Origin: JAKALD01 sp963817785
GTDB lineage: Bacteria > Pseudomonadota > Gammaproteobacteria > Burkholderiales > SG8-39
Reading direction: 5' to 3'
NCBI GenBank assembly: GCA_963817785.1
Contig: CAWFPL010000002.1
Coordinates: 992,001-1,056,000 of the forward strand
Length of the DNA stretch: 64,000 bases
Shown: piece after piece, positions 1 to 9,092 of the stretch
Position numbering within the stretch: position 1 is the stretch's first letter
Layout: each line of letters starts with the position of its first letter
Position numbers and translations under genes: made by a program
Notes under the pieces: model-generated
What the model saw: the letters and a program-made list of their open reading frames with translations, nothing else
The model's database searches: none
Told to the model about the DNA's origin: nothing

Positions 1-357
1 CATCGTGAAGATGAACATCTGGAACATGCTGTGGTACAGGCGCATCCCGCCGTCCGACACGCGCCCGTGGTCGCGCTCGATGCGCATGTACGGGCGCGAG
101 AAGATCGAGGTGGTCATCCCCACGAACGCGGTGAGCGTGACCAGAAACACGTTGAGCGAATCGACGAAGAATTGCGCGTGGAGGACGGTCACCGGGCCAT
201 GGGCGATGATTCTCGCGGTGAGGGCCGCCGCGGCGAGAAAGGTGAGCACGCTGAAGAGCACGTTGATCTCGGCGGCCGCGCGCCGGTGGCCAACCAGGGC
301 GAGGACGACCGCGCCGGTGAGCGGCGCGGCGAGCAGCAGCGGCATCTCGAGGACCAT
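1..357 (-). CDS. hyfF: Hydrogenase-4 component F (HyfF), N-terminal part, cut by window edge
   Basis: The first 119 codons of a NuoL/M/N-related membrane subunit of a hydrogenase-4 or formate-hydrogenlyase type complex. Visible are a hydrophobic N-terminus (MVLEMPLLLAAPLTG), a second membrane segment and the family-typical stretch FFVDSLNVFLVTLTAF, then SRPYM and the start of a further helix at the edge. The ATG at 357 has its own AAGGAG (364-369) six bases upstream, so separate initiation is likely. However, the hyfE frame runs into this ATG without a stop, so a HyfE-HyfF fusion is also possible. In the family this subunit is a proton-channel-like part of the membrane arm. The rest of the gene lies outside the window. 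Confidence 0.75.
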   Translation of the reverse strand, partial: MVLEMPLLLAAPLTGAVVLALVGHRRAAAEINVLFSVLTFLAAAALTARIIAHGPVTVLHAQFFVDSLNVFLVTLTAFVGMTTSIFSRPYMRIERDHGRVSDGGMRLYHSMFQMFIFTM

Positions 358-1020
358 CAGAAGCTCCTTCAGCTTTTCGAGATGCCGCGTGTCGAGCGTG
401 TCGAAGCGCTCGCGGATCTCGAAGATGAAGATGCCGAGAATCAGCGAAGCGACCAGCACGTCCAGGGCGACGCCGAGCTCGATCACCATCGGCATGCCGT
501 ACACCGCCCCGGTCGCGGCGAAGAACAGGGCGTTCTCCATCGACAGGAACCCGATCACCTGCGGCACCGCCTTGGAGCGGGTGATCATCATCAGGAACGA
601 AAGCAGCACGCAGGCGAGCGCGATACCGAGGGTCGAGCGGGTCATCGTGCCGGCCAGGCGCGCGATCGGCAGCGACAGGTTGAAGGCGAGGATCACCAGC
701 ACGATGCCGACCAGCATGGTGGTCGGAATGTTGATCAGCGTTTCCACGTCCCATTTGACGTTCAGCCGGCGGATCAGCCGGTGCAGAATCCATGGTAGCA
801 GCACCACTTTGAGCGCCAGGGTGAGCAGCGCGGACCAGTACAGGTGGTGCTGGTCGGTAAGGTAGGCGACCAGCCCGGTGCTCAGGAACAGCACGAATCC
901 CTGCGCCGCGAACAAGTTGATGAGCGACAGAATCCGCCGCTGCGACAGCATCGCGAAGGCGAGCAGCAGCAGCACGGCAGCGAGCAGGTTGATGAGCTGG
1001 GGGCCGTAGTGCTCGATCAC
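358..1020 (-). CDS. hyfE: Hydrogenase-4 component E (HyfE), no stop before hyfF
   Basis: 221 codons from a GTG at 1020, one base after the hyfC stop. The product is a HyfE-like membrane protein (NuoK-related) with about six hydrophobic segments. Recognisable blocks include QRRILSLINLFAAQGFVLF near residues 28-45, KVVLLPWILHRLIRR at 71-85 and GFLSMENALFF at 157-167. The usual length is about 216 residues, so the HyfE domain ends just where the hyfF ATG (357) begins. As read there is no stop codon between them: both are in one frame. A TGA overlapping the hyfF ATG as TGATG exists one base out of frame, the usual coupling for this gene pair. A natural fusion and a one-base sequence error are therefore both possible. 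Confidence 0.75.
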
Positions 1021-1021
1021 T

Positions 1022-1972
1022 TCAGGCCTCCAGCAGCACGTGCACCAGCATCCCGAGCACGGCGAGCAGGAACGCGGTGCCCAGGAACTCGGGCGCACGG
1101 AAAATGCGCATCTTGGCGTTCATCATCTCGATCAGCGCCAGCCCGAAGCCGCCAACCGCCAGCTTCGCCGCGAGCGCCGGCAGCGCGAACACGATGCCCA
1201 GCCAGTCGCCGCCCCGGGCGACGCCGAGCGGTAAGAACAGGGCGAGGCCCATGCACGAGTACACGAACAGTTTCAGGCTCGCGGCCCATTCGATCATTGC
1301 CAGGTGCCGCCCCGAATACTCGAGCACCATCGCCTCATGGATCATGGTGAGCTCCAGGTGGGTGGCCGGGTTATCCACCGGAATGCGCGCGTTCTCCGCG
1401 AGCGACACCATGGTGAAGGCGACGCCGGCGAACGCCATGCTCGGGTAGATCGCGAACGCCCTGTGCGCCAGGGTCTCCACGATGGTCGACAGCGAGGTGG
1501 AGTTCGAGATGAGCGAGGCCGTGAACAGCACCATCAGCAGCGCCGGCTCGGCCAGGAATCCGACCATCATCTCGCGGCGGGCGCCGAGCGAGCCGAACGC
1601 GGTGCCGACGTCCATTCCCGCCAGCGCGATGAACATGCGCGCCAGGGCGAGCAGTCCGACCAGCGCAATCGCGTCGGCGGCGGCGTTGAGCGGCAGATCG
1701 ATGTCCAGCGTCGGAACGATCGCGGCCGCGAGCGCCAGGCAGCCGAAAATCAGGTAGGGCGCGATGCGGAACAGGGGCGAGGCATTGTGCGCGAGCACCA
1801 CCTCCTTCTGGAACAGCTTGCCCAGCGTACGGTACGGTTGCAGCACGCCTGGGCCGCTCTTGTTCTGCAGCCAGGCGCGGCACTGGTTGACCCAGCCGGT
1901 CAGCAGGGGCGCGAGCAGCACCGCGAGCATGACCTCGGTGAACTGCGCTGCGACTCCGGAAAGGCTGATCAT
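1022..1972 (-). CDS. hyfC: Hydrogenase-4 component C (HyfC), NuoH-like quinone-side subunit
   Basis: A 316-residue polytopic membrane protein of the respiratory complex I subunit 1 family (NuoH/HyfC/HycD), the membrane anchor that couples the soluble arm to the membrane arm. Family blocks include KLFQKEVVLAHNASPLF near the N-terminus, FGSLGARREMMVGFLAEPAL in the middle and VDNPATHLELTMIHEAM further on, the NuoH-like loop facing the quinone site. The ATG at 1972 overlaps the hyfB stop by four bases (ATGA), and the hyfE GTG follows one base after its own stop. Translation along hyfB-hyfC-hyfE is therefore tightly coupled. The [NiFe] hydrogenase large and small subunits are not in the window, so the electron donor is unknown. 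Confidence 0.85.
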   Translation of the reverse strand: MISLSGVAAQFTEVMLAVLLAPLLTGWVNQCRAWLQNKSGPGVLQPYRTLGKLFQKEVVLAHNASPLFRIAPYLIFGCLALAAAIVPTLDIDLPLNAAADAIALVGLLALARMFIALAGMDVGTAFGSLGARREMMVGFLAEPALLMVLFTASLISNSTSLSTIVETLAHRAFAIYPSMAFAGVAFTMVSLAENARIPVDNPATHLELTMIHEAMVLEYSGRHLAMIEWAASLKLFVYSCMGLALFLPLGVARGGDWLGIVFALPALAAKLAVGGFGLALIEMMNAKMRIFRAPEFLGTAFLLAVLGMLVHVLLEA

Positions 1973-4002
1973 CGGACGAGGAACAGCAGCACCAGGAGGG
2001 TCAGAAAGCTGTACAGGAGATAGATCGAAATGCGGCCTCGCTGCAGCACCGTGACCAGTCCGGTCAGGCGCTCCACGCCGCGCGCCACTGGCATGTAGAG
2101 CCAATACCACATCCGGTCGTCGGCGTCTTCGCGGTAGCGCGGCGTCGCGTCCAGCGGCGACGGCAGATGCTGTTCGACGCGAAAGAACGGCTCGAACACC
2201 TGGCGCACGGGCTGGCCGAAGCCCTCGGCCGTATCCTGCATGCGGGCGTTCAGATAGGGAAAGCCGCAGTCCCAGGCGGCGGCGCGGCGCACCCGGCCAT
2301 GGTAGAACAGGCGTACGGCAACCCAGGCGGCGGCCACCAGCAGCGCAGTGATGACGAAGAACAGCAGCGGGCTGTAGCTCGCCCGCCGCGGGTCGATCGG
2401 AGCGAGGAACAGCCAGCCGCGCGACAGGCTCGCGATGCGGTAGCCGGTGAGCATGCGTGTCACTGGGTCGAGCATGCCGATCACCGCGGCCGGCACCAAC
2501 CCGAGCACGACGCAGGCGGCGGCAAGCCAGATCAGCCCAATGCGCTCCCAAGGGCCGGCGTCGTGCGCCTCGGCGAGCTTCGCCTCGCGCGGCTGGCCGA
2601 GGAACACGACGCCGTAGAACTTCACCATCACGTAGCCCGCGAGCGCCGCCGCAAGGGCGATCGCGGCGGCGGCGACCGGGACCAGCATGTTGAGGTACGA
2701 ATGCGGCAGCCCCGGAGTGAACAGGAATGCCTGCAACAGCAGCCACTCGGAGACGAAGCCGTTCAGCGGCGGCAGTCCGGCGATCGCGATGGTGCCGACG
2801 AGCGCCGTCCAGGCCACCCAGGGCATGCGGTGGATCAGGCCGCCCAGGCGCCCGAGGCTGCGCTGCCGCGTCGAGTGCAGCACGGAACCCGTGGCGAGAA
2901 ACAGCAGCGACTTGAAGCAGGCGTGGTTCAGGCAATGGTACAGCGTGGCCGTGAGGGCGAGCGCGGCGAGCGTGCCCATGCCGAAGCTGCGGAACAGCAG
3001 CGTCAGGCCGAAGCCGGCCATGATCAGCCCCATGTTCTCGATCGACGAGTACGCCAGCAGGCGCTTCATGTCGCTCTGCGTGGCTGCGAACACGACGCCG
3101 AACAGCGCCGTAGCGAGGCCCAGCGCGAGCGCGATCACGCCCCACCACCACACTGTGAAGCCGAGCAGGTCGAGCGACACCCGCAACAACCCGTAGACCG
3201 CGGTCTTCAGCATCACGCCGCTCATCAGCGCCGACACCGGCGAGGGTGCGGCCGGATGGGCCTCCGGAAGCCAGACGTGCAGCGGCAGAATGCCCGCCTT
3301 GGCGCCGAAGCCGACCAACGCGAGCATGAAGGCAAGCGTCGCCCAGCCGGTGGAATGCGACAGGGCGCGCATCCCCTCAAAGGTATAGTCGCCACTGCCA
3401 CCCTGCAGCGCGCCGAAGCACAGCAGGATCGCGATCGCGCCGAGGTGCGCGATCAGCAGGTACAGGTATCCGGCGCGGCGGATCTCCGGCAGGCGGTGGT
3501 CGCTGGTGACGAGGAAAAACGACGCCAGCGCCATCGACTCCCATGCCACCATGAAAAAGTATGCGTCATCCGCGATCAGCACCAGCGCCATTGCAGCGAG
3601 GAAGACGTGGTAATACAGGCATTGCAGCCCGGGCGGCGTGCCCTCGCCCTGGCGGAGGTAGCCGGCCGCGAACACCGACACCCCTGCCGCCACGCCGCCG
3701 AGCAGCAGCAGAAAGAACGCCGACAGCGCGTCGAGGCGGGCGTGGAACGGCAGCTCCGGCAGGCCGAGCGGAAGCACCAGCGCCGTAGGCGGCTGGAAGA
3801 TACCGCTCAGCGCGGTGGCTGCGAGCAGCAGCCCGGCAACCGCGCTGGCGGGGAACAGCACGCGGCTGGCGAGGCGCAGGCTCCCGGGAGCCGCCAGCCC
3901 GGCGGCGCCGATCGCAAGCCAGAAGGCTGCGATGCCAAGGGTCGCGTGGAGCGGGTTGATGGTCACTAGGAGTGTCGCCGTCCGCGTGCCGCGCTTGCGC
4001 AC
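1969..4002 (-). CDS. hyfB: Hydrogenase-4 component B (HyfB/HycC), antiporter-like proton channel subunit
   Basis: A 677-residue NuoL/M/N-family protein with about 14-16 membrane segments, close to the usual HyfB length (about 670). Proton-channel family features are visible: YYHVFLAAMALVLIADDAYFF, MVAWESMALASFFLV, the LLIAHLGAIAILLCF helix and KAGILPLHVWLPEAHPAAPSPVSALMSGVMLK split over the discontinuous helix. It is the first gene of the hyf run in this window. Two GTG starts are possible: 4002 (given) and 3966, which begins VTINPLHATLG. The second gives a start closer to the hydrophobic N-terminus. A TACAAT -10-like box lies at 4020-4025. Neither start has a good Shine-Dalgarno. Confidence 0.85.
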   Translation of the reverse strand: MRKRGTRTATLLVTINPLHATLGIAAFWLAIGAAGLAAPGSLRLASRVLFPASAVAGLLLAATALSGIFQPPTALVLPLGLPELPFHARLDALSAFFLLLLGGVAAGVSVFAAGYLRQGEGTPPGLQCLYYHVFLAAMALVLIADDAYFFMVAWESMALASFFLVTSDHRLPEIRRAGYLYLLIAHLGAIAILLCFGALQGGSGDYTFEGMRALSHSTGWATLAFMLALVGFGAKAGILPLHVWLPEAHPAAPSPVSALMSGVMLKTAVYGLLRVSLDLLGFTVWWWGVIALALGLATALFGVVFAATQSDMKRLLAYSSIENMGLIMAGFGLTLLFRSFGMGTLAALALTATLYHCLNHACFKSLLFLATGSVLHSTRQRSLGRLGGLIHRMPWVAWTALVGTIAIAGLPPLNGFVSEWLLLQAFLFTPGLPHSYLNMLVPVAAAAIALAAALAGYVMVKFYGVVFLGQPREAKLAEAHDAGPWERIGLIWLAAACVVLGLVPAAVIGMLDPVTRMLTGYRIASLSRGWLFLAPIDPRRASYSPLLFFVITALLVAAAWVAVRLFYHGRVRRAAAWDCGFPYLNARMQDTAEGFGQPVRQVFEPFFRVEQHLPSPLDATPRYREDADDRMWYWLYMPVARGVERLTGLVTVLQRGRISIYLLYSFLTLLVLLFLVR

Positions 4003-4057
4003 AGCGCCGCGGAGGCGCGATTGTAGCCCTTGACCCGCCCCCGCGCGTCCGCGTGTT

Positions 4058-5269
4058 TCATGCGAGCACGATCACAGCCGCCATGATCAGGCCCGCCAGG
4101 GCGCTTGCGGCGACGAGCACGGTTTCACGCCGTCCCCAGGCGCGTCGCGCACGCGCGACCGGCAGGGTGGCGGTGCTCGCCACGGCGGGTTCGGCGTCTT
4201 GCGTTACCGGACCGGGCACGGTGTTGCCCAGTACGGCAATGCGCTGCGTGGCTTCGAACGAATCGAAGTTGCGCGACACGCCGCGCGCAGGGGCCGCCTC
4301 GTCGCCCGCCGGCCCGGCCGCGTCCGCGTGACGGGAGCGCTCGATCGTCTGCGACAGAATGACGATGCTCGCCTCCGGATCGAGTCGTCCTAGCGCTGCG
4401 CGGGTGGCGGGACCCGGGAGCGGCGCAGGGTCCGCGACGGGCGGCAGCGTTGCTTCGCATTCGCGCAGGTCGCGTGCGGTGTCCAGCGCGCTCTGGTAGC
4501 GGTTGTCGAGCGCCTTGGCGAGCATCTTGGCGACGATCAGATCGAGCATCTCCGGGACCGCCGGATTGACCATGCTCGGCGCCGCTGGCGCGACGTTGAC
4601 GATCTGGTACATGAGCGCGGCGACGCTCTCGCCCGAGAACGGCGCCGCGCCGGTCAACATCTCGTAAAGAATGATCCCGAGCGCGAAGATGTCGGCACGG
4701 TGGTCGGCGCGCTTGCCGAGCGCCTGCTCGGGCGACATGTACTTCGGCGAGCCGAGCATGGTGCCGGTCTGGGTGAGCGCCTCCGAGCTGCGCATCCGCG
4801 CGATGCCGAAATCGGTGATCTTTACCGGGCCCGAGGGCGGCACCATGATGTTGGCCGGCTTCACGTCCCGGTGCACGACGCCGCGCTGGTGCGCGTAGCC
4901 GAGCCCTTCCGCGACTTGCGCCGCGATCGACACCGCGCGCGCCAAGGCCATCGCCTGGCCGGTGACCAGGTAGCTGCGCAGTTCCACGCCGTCGATGAAC
5001 TCCATTGCCATGTACGCCAGGTCGCCGCTCTTGCCGACGTCGTAGATGGTCACGACGTTGGGGTGGCTGAGGCCGCCAGCCGCCTTGGCCTCCTGGTAGA
5101 AGCGCGCGGCGTACTCCTCGATGCCGTCGCGGTCGAACGCCATGTTGACGGTCTTGATGGCGACGATCCGGCTCAGCAGCGGATCGCTTGCCTTGTAGAC
5201 GACGCCCATGGCGCCGCGGCCGAGCTCGGCGAGAATCTCGTAGCGGCCGAGCTTTGCCTGCTCAGTCAC
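4058..5269 (-). CDS. Ser/Thr protein kinase with C-terminal membrane anchor
   Basis: A 403-residue Hanks-type kinase. The catalytic domain spans about residues 8-270 with the glycine loop GRGAMGVVYKA (18-27), ATP lysine K39 in AIKTV, catalytic loop HRDVKPAN (133-140), DFG (153-155) and a SPEQ P+1 motif, so it looks active. A proline/alanine-rich linker follows, and the last ~20 residues form one hydrophobic helix that would place the kinase domain in the cytoplasm. The GTG start at 5269 overlaps the stop of the upstream lipoprotein gene by four bases (GTGA), and VTEQAKLGRYEI is the natural kinase N-terminus. Context (TssQ-like lipoprotein, cyclase-PEGA protein) suggests a phosphorylation pathway linked to the envelope, possibly type VI secretion. 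No tss genes are in the window. Confidence 0.88.
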   Translation of the reverse strand: MTEQAKLGRYEILAELGRGAMGVVYKASDPLLSRIVAIKTVNMAFDRDGIEEYAARFYQEAKAAGGLSHPNVVTIYDVGKSGDLAYMAMEFIDGVELRSYLVTGQAMALARAVSIAAQVAEGLGYAHQRGVVHRDVKPANIMVPPSGPVKITDFGIARMRSSEALTQTGTMLGSPKYMSPEQALGKRADHRADIFALGIILYEMLTGAAPFSGESVAALMYQIVNVAPAAPSMVNPAVPEMLDLIVAKMLAKALDNRYQSALDTARDLRECEATLPPVADPAPLPGPATRAALGRLDPEASIVILSQTIERSRHADAAGPAGDEAAPARGVSRNFDSFEATQRIAVLGNTVPGPVTQDAEPAVASTATLPVARARRAWGRRETVLVAASALAGLIMAAVIVLA

Positions 5270-5721
5270 GAGCCGCCGCCTGGTTCGCGCCGGACTTGCG
5301 CCTTGAGCGAGCGGAATATCGGGCCCCAGATCGGGTGTCCTGCCTCGGCAGGGGCGAGCTCCATGTCCGGATCGATCTGCAGCGCCTTGCGGAACTCGTC
5401 GCGGCACTGCGGCAGCCGCTCGGACGTGCAGTCGATGAAGGCGAGGTACTTGTGCGCCTTGATTCGGTCGGCCGAGCCGGACAGGCCCTGATCGAGGGCG
5501 CTTTGCAGGCTCTTTGCCGAAGCCTGGTAGTCGCCGTTGTCGTACTGCCGGATCCCGGCGGCGAGCGCGGGCGCACCCTTGTTGCCGTCCCCGAAGCTGC
5601 CCTGGATGCTCTGCTTTACGCCCTGGAAGCCTTGCTCGATCTTGCGCATCGGCTCGCTGCCGCAGGCCGTGAGCAGCAGGGCCGCGCAGGCGAGGACGGC
5701 GGCAAGGCGCATTCGCCTCAT
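5266..5721 (-). CDS. TssQ-like lipoprotein (T6SS-associated family)
   Basis: A 151-residue predicted lipoprotein. The signal peptide starts MRRMRLAAVL and ends in a lipobox LLTAC with C20 as the lipidated cysteine. The mature part is a short TPR-like helical segment (IRQYDNGDYQASAKSLQSAL, then KAHKYLAFIDC and FRKALQIDP), ending in the GHPIWGPIFRSLKAQ block that resembles the TssQ family of type VI secretion associated lipoproteins. The family call is from pattern memory and is moderate. The ATG at 5721 is preceded by GGGGGATCGAC. Its stop overlaps the kinase start by four bases, so the two are translationally coupled. Likely an outer-membrane or periplasmic partner for the kinase pathway. Confidence 0.7.
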   Translation of the reverse strand: MRRMRLAAVLACAALLLTACGSEPMRKIEQGFQGVKQSIQGSFGDGNKGAPALAAGIRQYDNGDYQASAKSLQSALDQGLSGSADRIKAHKYLAFIDCTSERLPQCRDEFRKALQIDPDMELAPAEAGHPIWGPIFRSLKAQVRREPGGGS

Positions 5722-5806
5722 GTCGATCCCCCGCCGGTCGCCGAGCGGGTCAGCGCCGTGTCCGGGGCTGCGGCGACGCGCGCACCCTGGAGGGGGAGCG
5801 TAACGC

Positions 5807-6961
5807 TCACTGGAACAGGTGGCGGACACGAACCTGTTGGCCGGGCTGCACTTCGATTCGCTCGACATAGCTCGGGAACGTGGTGTTGCGAATCTCGATC
5901 GTATGCGCGCCGGGGCTCAGTTCGATGCTGTTCAGCGGCGGGCTGACCCCGCGGACATTACCATCGACCAGCACTTCTCCCCAAGGCGCGATGGCGAGTG
6001 CGACCGTGGCGAACGCGGGCCCCGGCGAGCGAGCGCGCTCTTGGCGCGTGGCCGCCGCGGGCGCGCGCTTGGCGGCAATTCGCGCCGCGTGGCCGGCTTT
6101 GTGCCGAGGGCGCTCGGGCTCTGCCGGCGCTGCCTCGGACGGTGGCTCCTCGGCTGGCGGCACGAGTTGCGCCTGCGGTTCGACGGGCGCGGGTGGCGCC
6201 GCGAGGGGCGCTGCGGCCTGCGGCGCCACAGCGGCCTGGTGGTGCAGTGCGGTGCGCAAGGCCGCGCCGGACCCCGCGAATAGGGCGAAGACGAGCGGTG
6301 CGGCGAGCAGCGCCAGTCGCTGCACGCCGAACGGCCCCGGTCGGGCAAGCGCGGCGTGCCAACCAGCGGCGCGTGACCCGGATGCCGTGCGACGCGACAC
6401 GGTTTGGGCCAGCCATTGCGTCGCGGCGGCGTTGGCCCGCACCGCGTAGACCTCGTGCTCGCGCACGTGCTTGTCGGTCCGCGCACCCACGTAGTTGAAC
6501 AGCCCCGCGTAGTCGTGCGACAGGCACGACACCACTTCGTAGAACGAGCGCGACACCAGCAGCTGGCCGGGCTCCGCGAAGGCCATTACGCGTTGCGCGA
6601 CGTTGATTCCGTCGCCGATGATGTTCATTTGCCCGTTGAGGTCGCGCACCAGCCTGACCGGGCCGAGATTCACACCGATGCGCAGGGTCAGCCCTTCGGT
6701 GGGCTCGCCGACAACGGCGCCGCGCAGCGACATCGCCACGAACAGCGCATCCTCGGGGTCGCCGAGGAAGGTGATGGCGGCGCCGTCACCGGTGTCGAGG
6801 ACGACGCGGTCGCGCGACGCAATGGGCTCGAGCGCGGCCGCGAGCAGCTCGTTGCAGCGCTGCTTGATCTGCAGCTGGACGGTGACCGGCTTCTTCGAGT
6901 ATTCCGCGATGTCGAGGAATACCACGCTGCACACGACGGTGCGGCTGGAGTTCTCGATCAT
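5807..6961 (-). CDS. Class III nucleotidyl cyclase-domain protein with PEGA domain
   Basis: 384 residues in three parts. Residues 8-175 form an adenylate/guanylate cyclase homology domain with the first metal aspartate D17 (VVFLDIAEYS), the second in TGDG (D59), and transition-state N120 and R124 in DGINVAQRV, so the catalytic set looks largely intact. One membrane helix lies near 216-236, followed by a long proline/alanine/glutamate-rich linker. A C-terminal PEGA-like domain (about 315-384; VLVDGNVRGVSP, LSPGAHTIEIRN) would sit outside the cytoplasm. It lies between metG and the lipoprotein-kinase pair, all on the same strand. The metal and transition-state residues favour activity, but the nucleotide product is not clear from sequence. 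The fusion suggests envelope-to-cyclase or cyclase-to-envelope signalling. Confidence 0.85.
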   Translation of the reverse strand: MIENSSRTVVCSVVFLDIAEYSKKPVTVQLQIKQRCNELLAAALEPIASRDRVVLDTGDGAAITFLGDPEDALFVAMSLRGAVVGEPTEGLTLRIGVNLGPVRLVRDLNGQMNIIGDGINVAQRVMAFAEPGQLLVSRSFYEVVSCLSHDYAGLFNYVGARTDKHVREHEVYAVRANAAATQWLAQTVSRRTASGSRAAGWHAALARPGPFGVQRLALLAAPLVFALFAGSGAALRTALHHQAAVAPQAAAPLAAPPAPVEPQAQLVPPAEEPPSEAAPAEPERPRHKAGHAARIAAKRAPAAATRQERARSPGPAFATVALAIAPWGEVLVDGNVRGVSPPLNSIELSPGAHTIEIRNTTFPSYVERIEVQPGQQVRVRHLFQ

Positions 6962-6998
6962 GGTGCGGCCAGGACGCGACCCGCGCGCTCGTTCCGCG

Positions 6999-9092
6999 CT
7001 ACTTCACGCGCATGCCCGGCTGCGCCCCCGCGTCGGGCGCAATCAGGAAGATGCCGGAGCCCTCGCTGGAGGCCGCGAGCACCATCCCTTCGGACACGCC
7101 AAAGCGCATCTTGCGCGGCGCGAGGTTGGCGACCATCACGGTGTAGCGGCCCTTCAGGCTCTCGGGGGCGTAGGCCGACTTGATGCCCGCGAATACTGTG
7201 CGCGTCTCCGTGCCGATGTCCAGGGTGAGCTTGACCAGTTTGTCGGCGCCCTCGACCTGCTGGGCGTCGGCAATGCGCGCCACGCGCAGATCGATTTTCG
7301 CGAAATCCTCGATGGATATCGTTTCGTCCTGGATCACGGCGGCCTCCGTCGCTGCGTGCTGCTGGTGCTCGGCATGGCGCTGCTGCGAATGCCGCGGCGC
7401 CGGCTGCAGGCTTTCCCGGTTGGCTTCGACTAGAGCGCCGGCCTGCCCTGCCTCGAGCCGGGTCATCAGGTGTGCATAGGGCGCGACCCTGGTCGGGAGC
7501 TCGGCCGCATCGCTCCAGGCGAAGTCCCGGCCAAGACCGAAGAGCTCGCGCGCCGCACGCTGCGTCAGCTTGGGAAGGACCGGCGCAAGCAGCACGGAAA
7601 GGAGCTTGAAGCCGTGCAAGGCGCGCGAGCAGACGTCCTGGAGTTCCGCGTGCCTGGACTTGTCTTTGGCGAGATTCCAGGGCTGTTGCTTGTCGAATTG
7701 CTCGTTGATGCGGTCCGCCATGTGCATCGCGTCGCGCACGACCTTGCCGAATTCGCGTGCCTCGTAGGCCTCGGCCGCGAGCCGGGCGGAGGCGATCGCA
7801 CCCTGTACGAGCGCCTGCGTGTCTCCGGAATAGGCGAGCTGTCCCGCGAAGATTCTGCCGATGAAGCTCGCAGCGCGGCTGGCGATGTTCACGTACTTGC
7901 CCACCAGGTCGCTGTTGACCTTGGCGACGAAGTCGTCGAGATTGAGGTCGATGTCCTCCATCGTCGGCCCGAGCTTGGCAGCGTAGTAGTAGCGCAGCCA
8001 CTCGGGGTTCAGGCCGAGCTGCAGGTAGCTTTCGGCGGTGATGAAGGTGCCGCGCGACTTGGACATCTTCTCGCCGTTCACGGTGAGGAAGCCGTGGGCG
8101 AAGATCTTGGACGGCGTGCGGTAGCCCGAGTGCTCGAGCATCGCCGGCCAGAACAGCGCGTGGAAGTACAGGATGTCCTTGCCGATGAAGTGCACCAGCT
8201 CGGTGTCGTGCCCGGGCCGCAGAAAGTTGTCCTGCTCGATGACCGCACCCGCGGCATTGCGCTTCGCCGCGTAGTTGGCGAAGCTGCCGAAGTAGCCGAC
8301 CGGCGCGTCGAGCCATACGTAGAAGAACTTCTTGCCGTCGGTGCCCGGGATGGCGAAGCCGAAGTACGGCGGGTCGCGCGAGATGTCCCAGTCGGCGAGC
8401 CGGTGGGCTCCCGGCTCGCCGAGCCATTCCTTCATCTTGTTGGCGGCTTCCGGTTGCAGGCGCGATTCGGCCTGGGTGAAGTTGCGCAGGAACGCTTCGC
8501 AGCGCGGATCGGAGAGCCGGAAGAAGTGATGCTCCGAGGCGCGGCGCTCGGGCCTTGCGCCGGAGACCACCGAGTAGGGATTGCGAAGCTCGGTCGGCGC
8601 GTAGGTCGCGCCGCACACCTCGCACGCGTCGCCGTACTGGTCCTTGGCGCCGCATTTCGGGCACTCGCCCTTGATGTAGCGGTCCGGAAGGAACATCTGC
8701 TTGACCGGATCGTAGAACTGCTCGACCGAGCGGACCGCGATCAGGCCGCCGGCCTGGAGCCGGGCATAGATGTCCTCGCAGAAAGCGCGGTTCTCGGGCG
8801 AATCCGTGCTGTAGTAGTTGTCGAAGCCGACGTGAAAGCCGTCGAAATCGCGCTTGTGCTCGTGCCAGACCCGCTCGATGAGCTGGCGCGGCGTGACTCC
8901 CTCGGCGTCCGCGCGCAGCATGATGGGGGTGCCGTGCGTGTCGTCCGCGCACACGTAGTGCACCTCGTGGCCCAGCATCTTCTGGAACCGCACCCAGATA
9001 TCCGTCTGGATGTACTCGACCAGATGCCCCAAGTGGATGGCGCCGTTAGCGTAGGGCAGGGCGGAAGTTACGAGAATCCTGCGGCGGGCCAT
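6999..9092 (-). CDS. metG: Methionine-tRNA ligase
   Basis: A 697-residue cytoplasmic enzyme that charges tRNA-Met. The class I signature is seen as HLGH near residue 21 in the HIGH position and KMSKS in the C-terminal half of the catalytic core (NGEKMSKSRGTF). A zinc-knuckle insert carries CPKC and CEVC pairs near 145-160. The last ~110 residues are a tRNA-binding/dimerisation domain (IDLRVARIADAQQVEGADKL, MVANLAPRKMRFG), giving the long MetG form. A histidine/glutamine-rich linker joins the two parts. It is divergent from apbC, which is its common neighbour in betaproteobacteria. An AT-rich inverted repeat (ATTGATTT..AAATCAAT) lies at 9101-9119, just before the start codon. Confidence 0.97.
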   Translation of the reverse strand: MARRRILVTSALPYANGAIHLGHLVEYIQTDIWVRFQKMLGHEVHYVCADDTHGTPIMLRADAEGVTPRQLIERVWHEHKRDFDGFHVGFDNYYSTDSPENRAFCEDIYARLQAGGLIAVRSVEQFYDPVKQMFLPDRYIKGECPKCGAKDQYGDACEVCGATYAPTELRNPYSVVSGARPERRASEHHFFRLSDPRCEAFLRNFTQAESRLQPEAANKMKEWLGEPGAHRLADWDISRDPPYFGFAIPGTDGKKFFYVWLDAPVGYFGSFANYAAKRNAAGAVIEQDNFLRPGHDTELVHFIGKDILYFHALFWPAMLEHSGYRTPSKIFAHGFLTVNGEKMSKSRGTFITAESYLQLGLNPEWLRYYYAAKLGPTMEDIDLNLDDFVAKVNSDLVGKYVNIASRAASFIGRIFAGQLAYSGDTQALVQGAIASARLAAEAYEAREFGKVVRDAMHMADRINEQFDKQQPWNLAKDKSRHAELQDVCSRALHGFKLLSVLLAPVLPKLTQRAARELFGLGRDFAWSDAAELPTRVAPYAHLMTRLEAGQAGALVEANRESLQPAPRHSQQRHAEHQQHAATEAAVIQDETISIEDFAKIDLRVARIADAQQVEGADKLVKLTLDIGTETRTVFAGIKSAYAPESLKGRYTVMVANLAPRKMRFGVSEGMVLAASSEGSGIFLIAPDAGAQPGMRVK

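Noticed and set aside
31..798. Plus-strand open frame antisense to hyfE/hyfF
   Set aside because: Translation is rich in H, R, E and D with no family pattern, while the opposite strand gives clear HyfE and HyfF sequence.
3966..4025. Choosing GTG 3966 as the definite hyfB start
   Set aside because: It gives a more natural N-terminus, but no ribosome site supports it over GTG 4002; left as an alternative.
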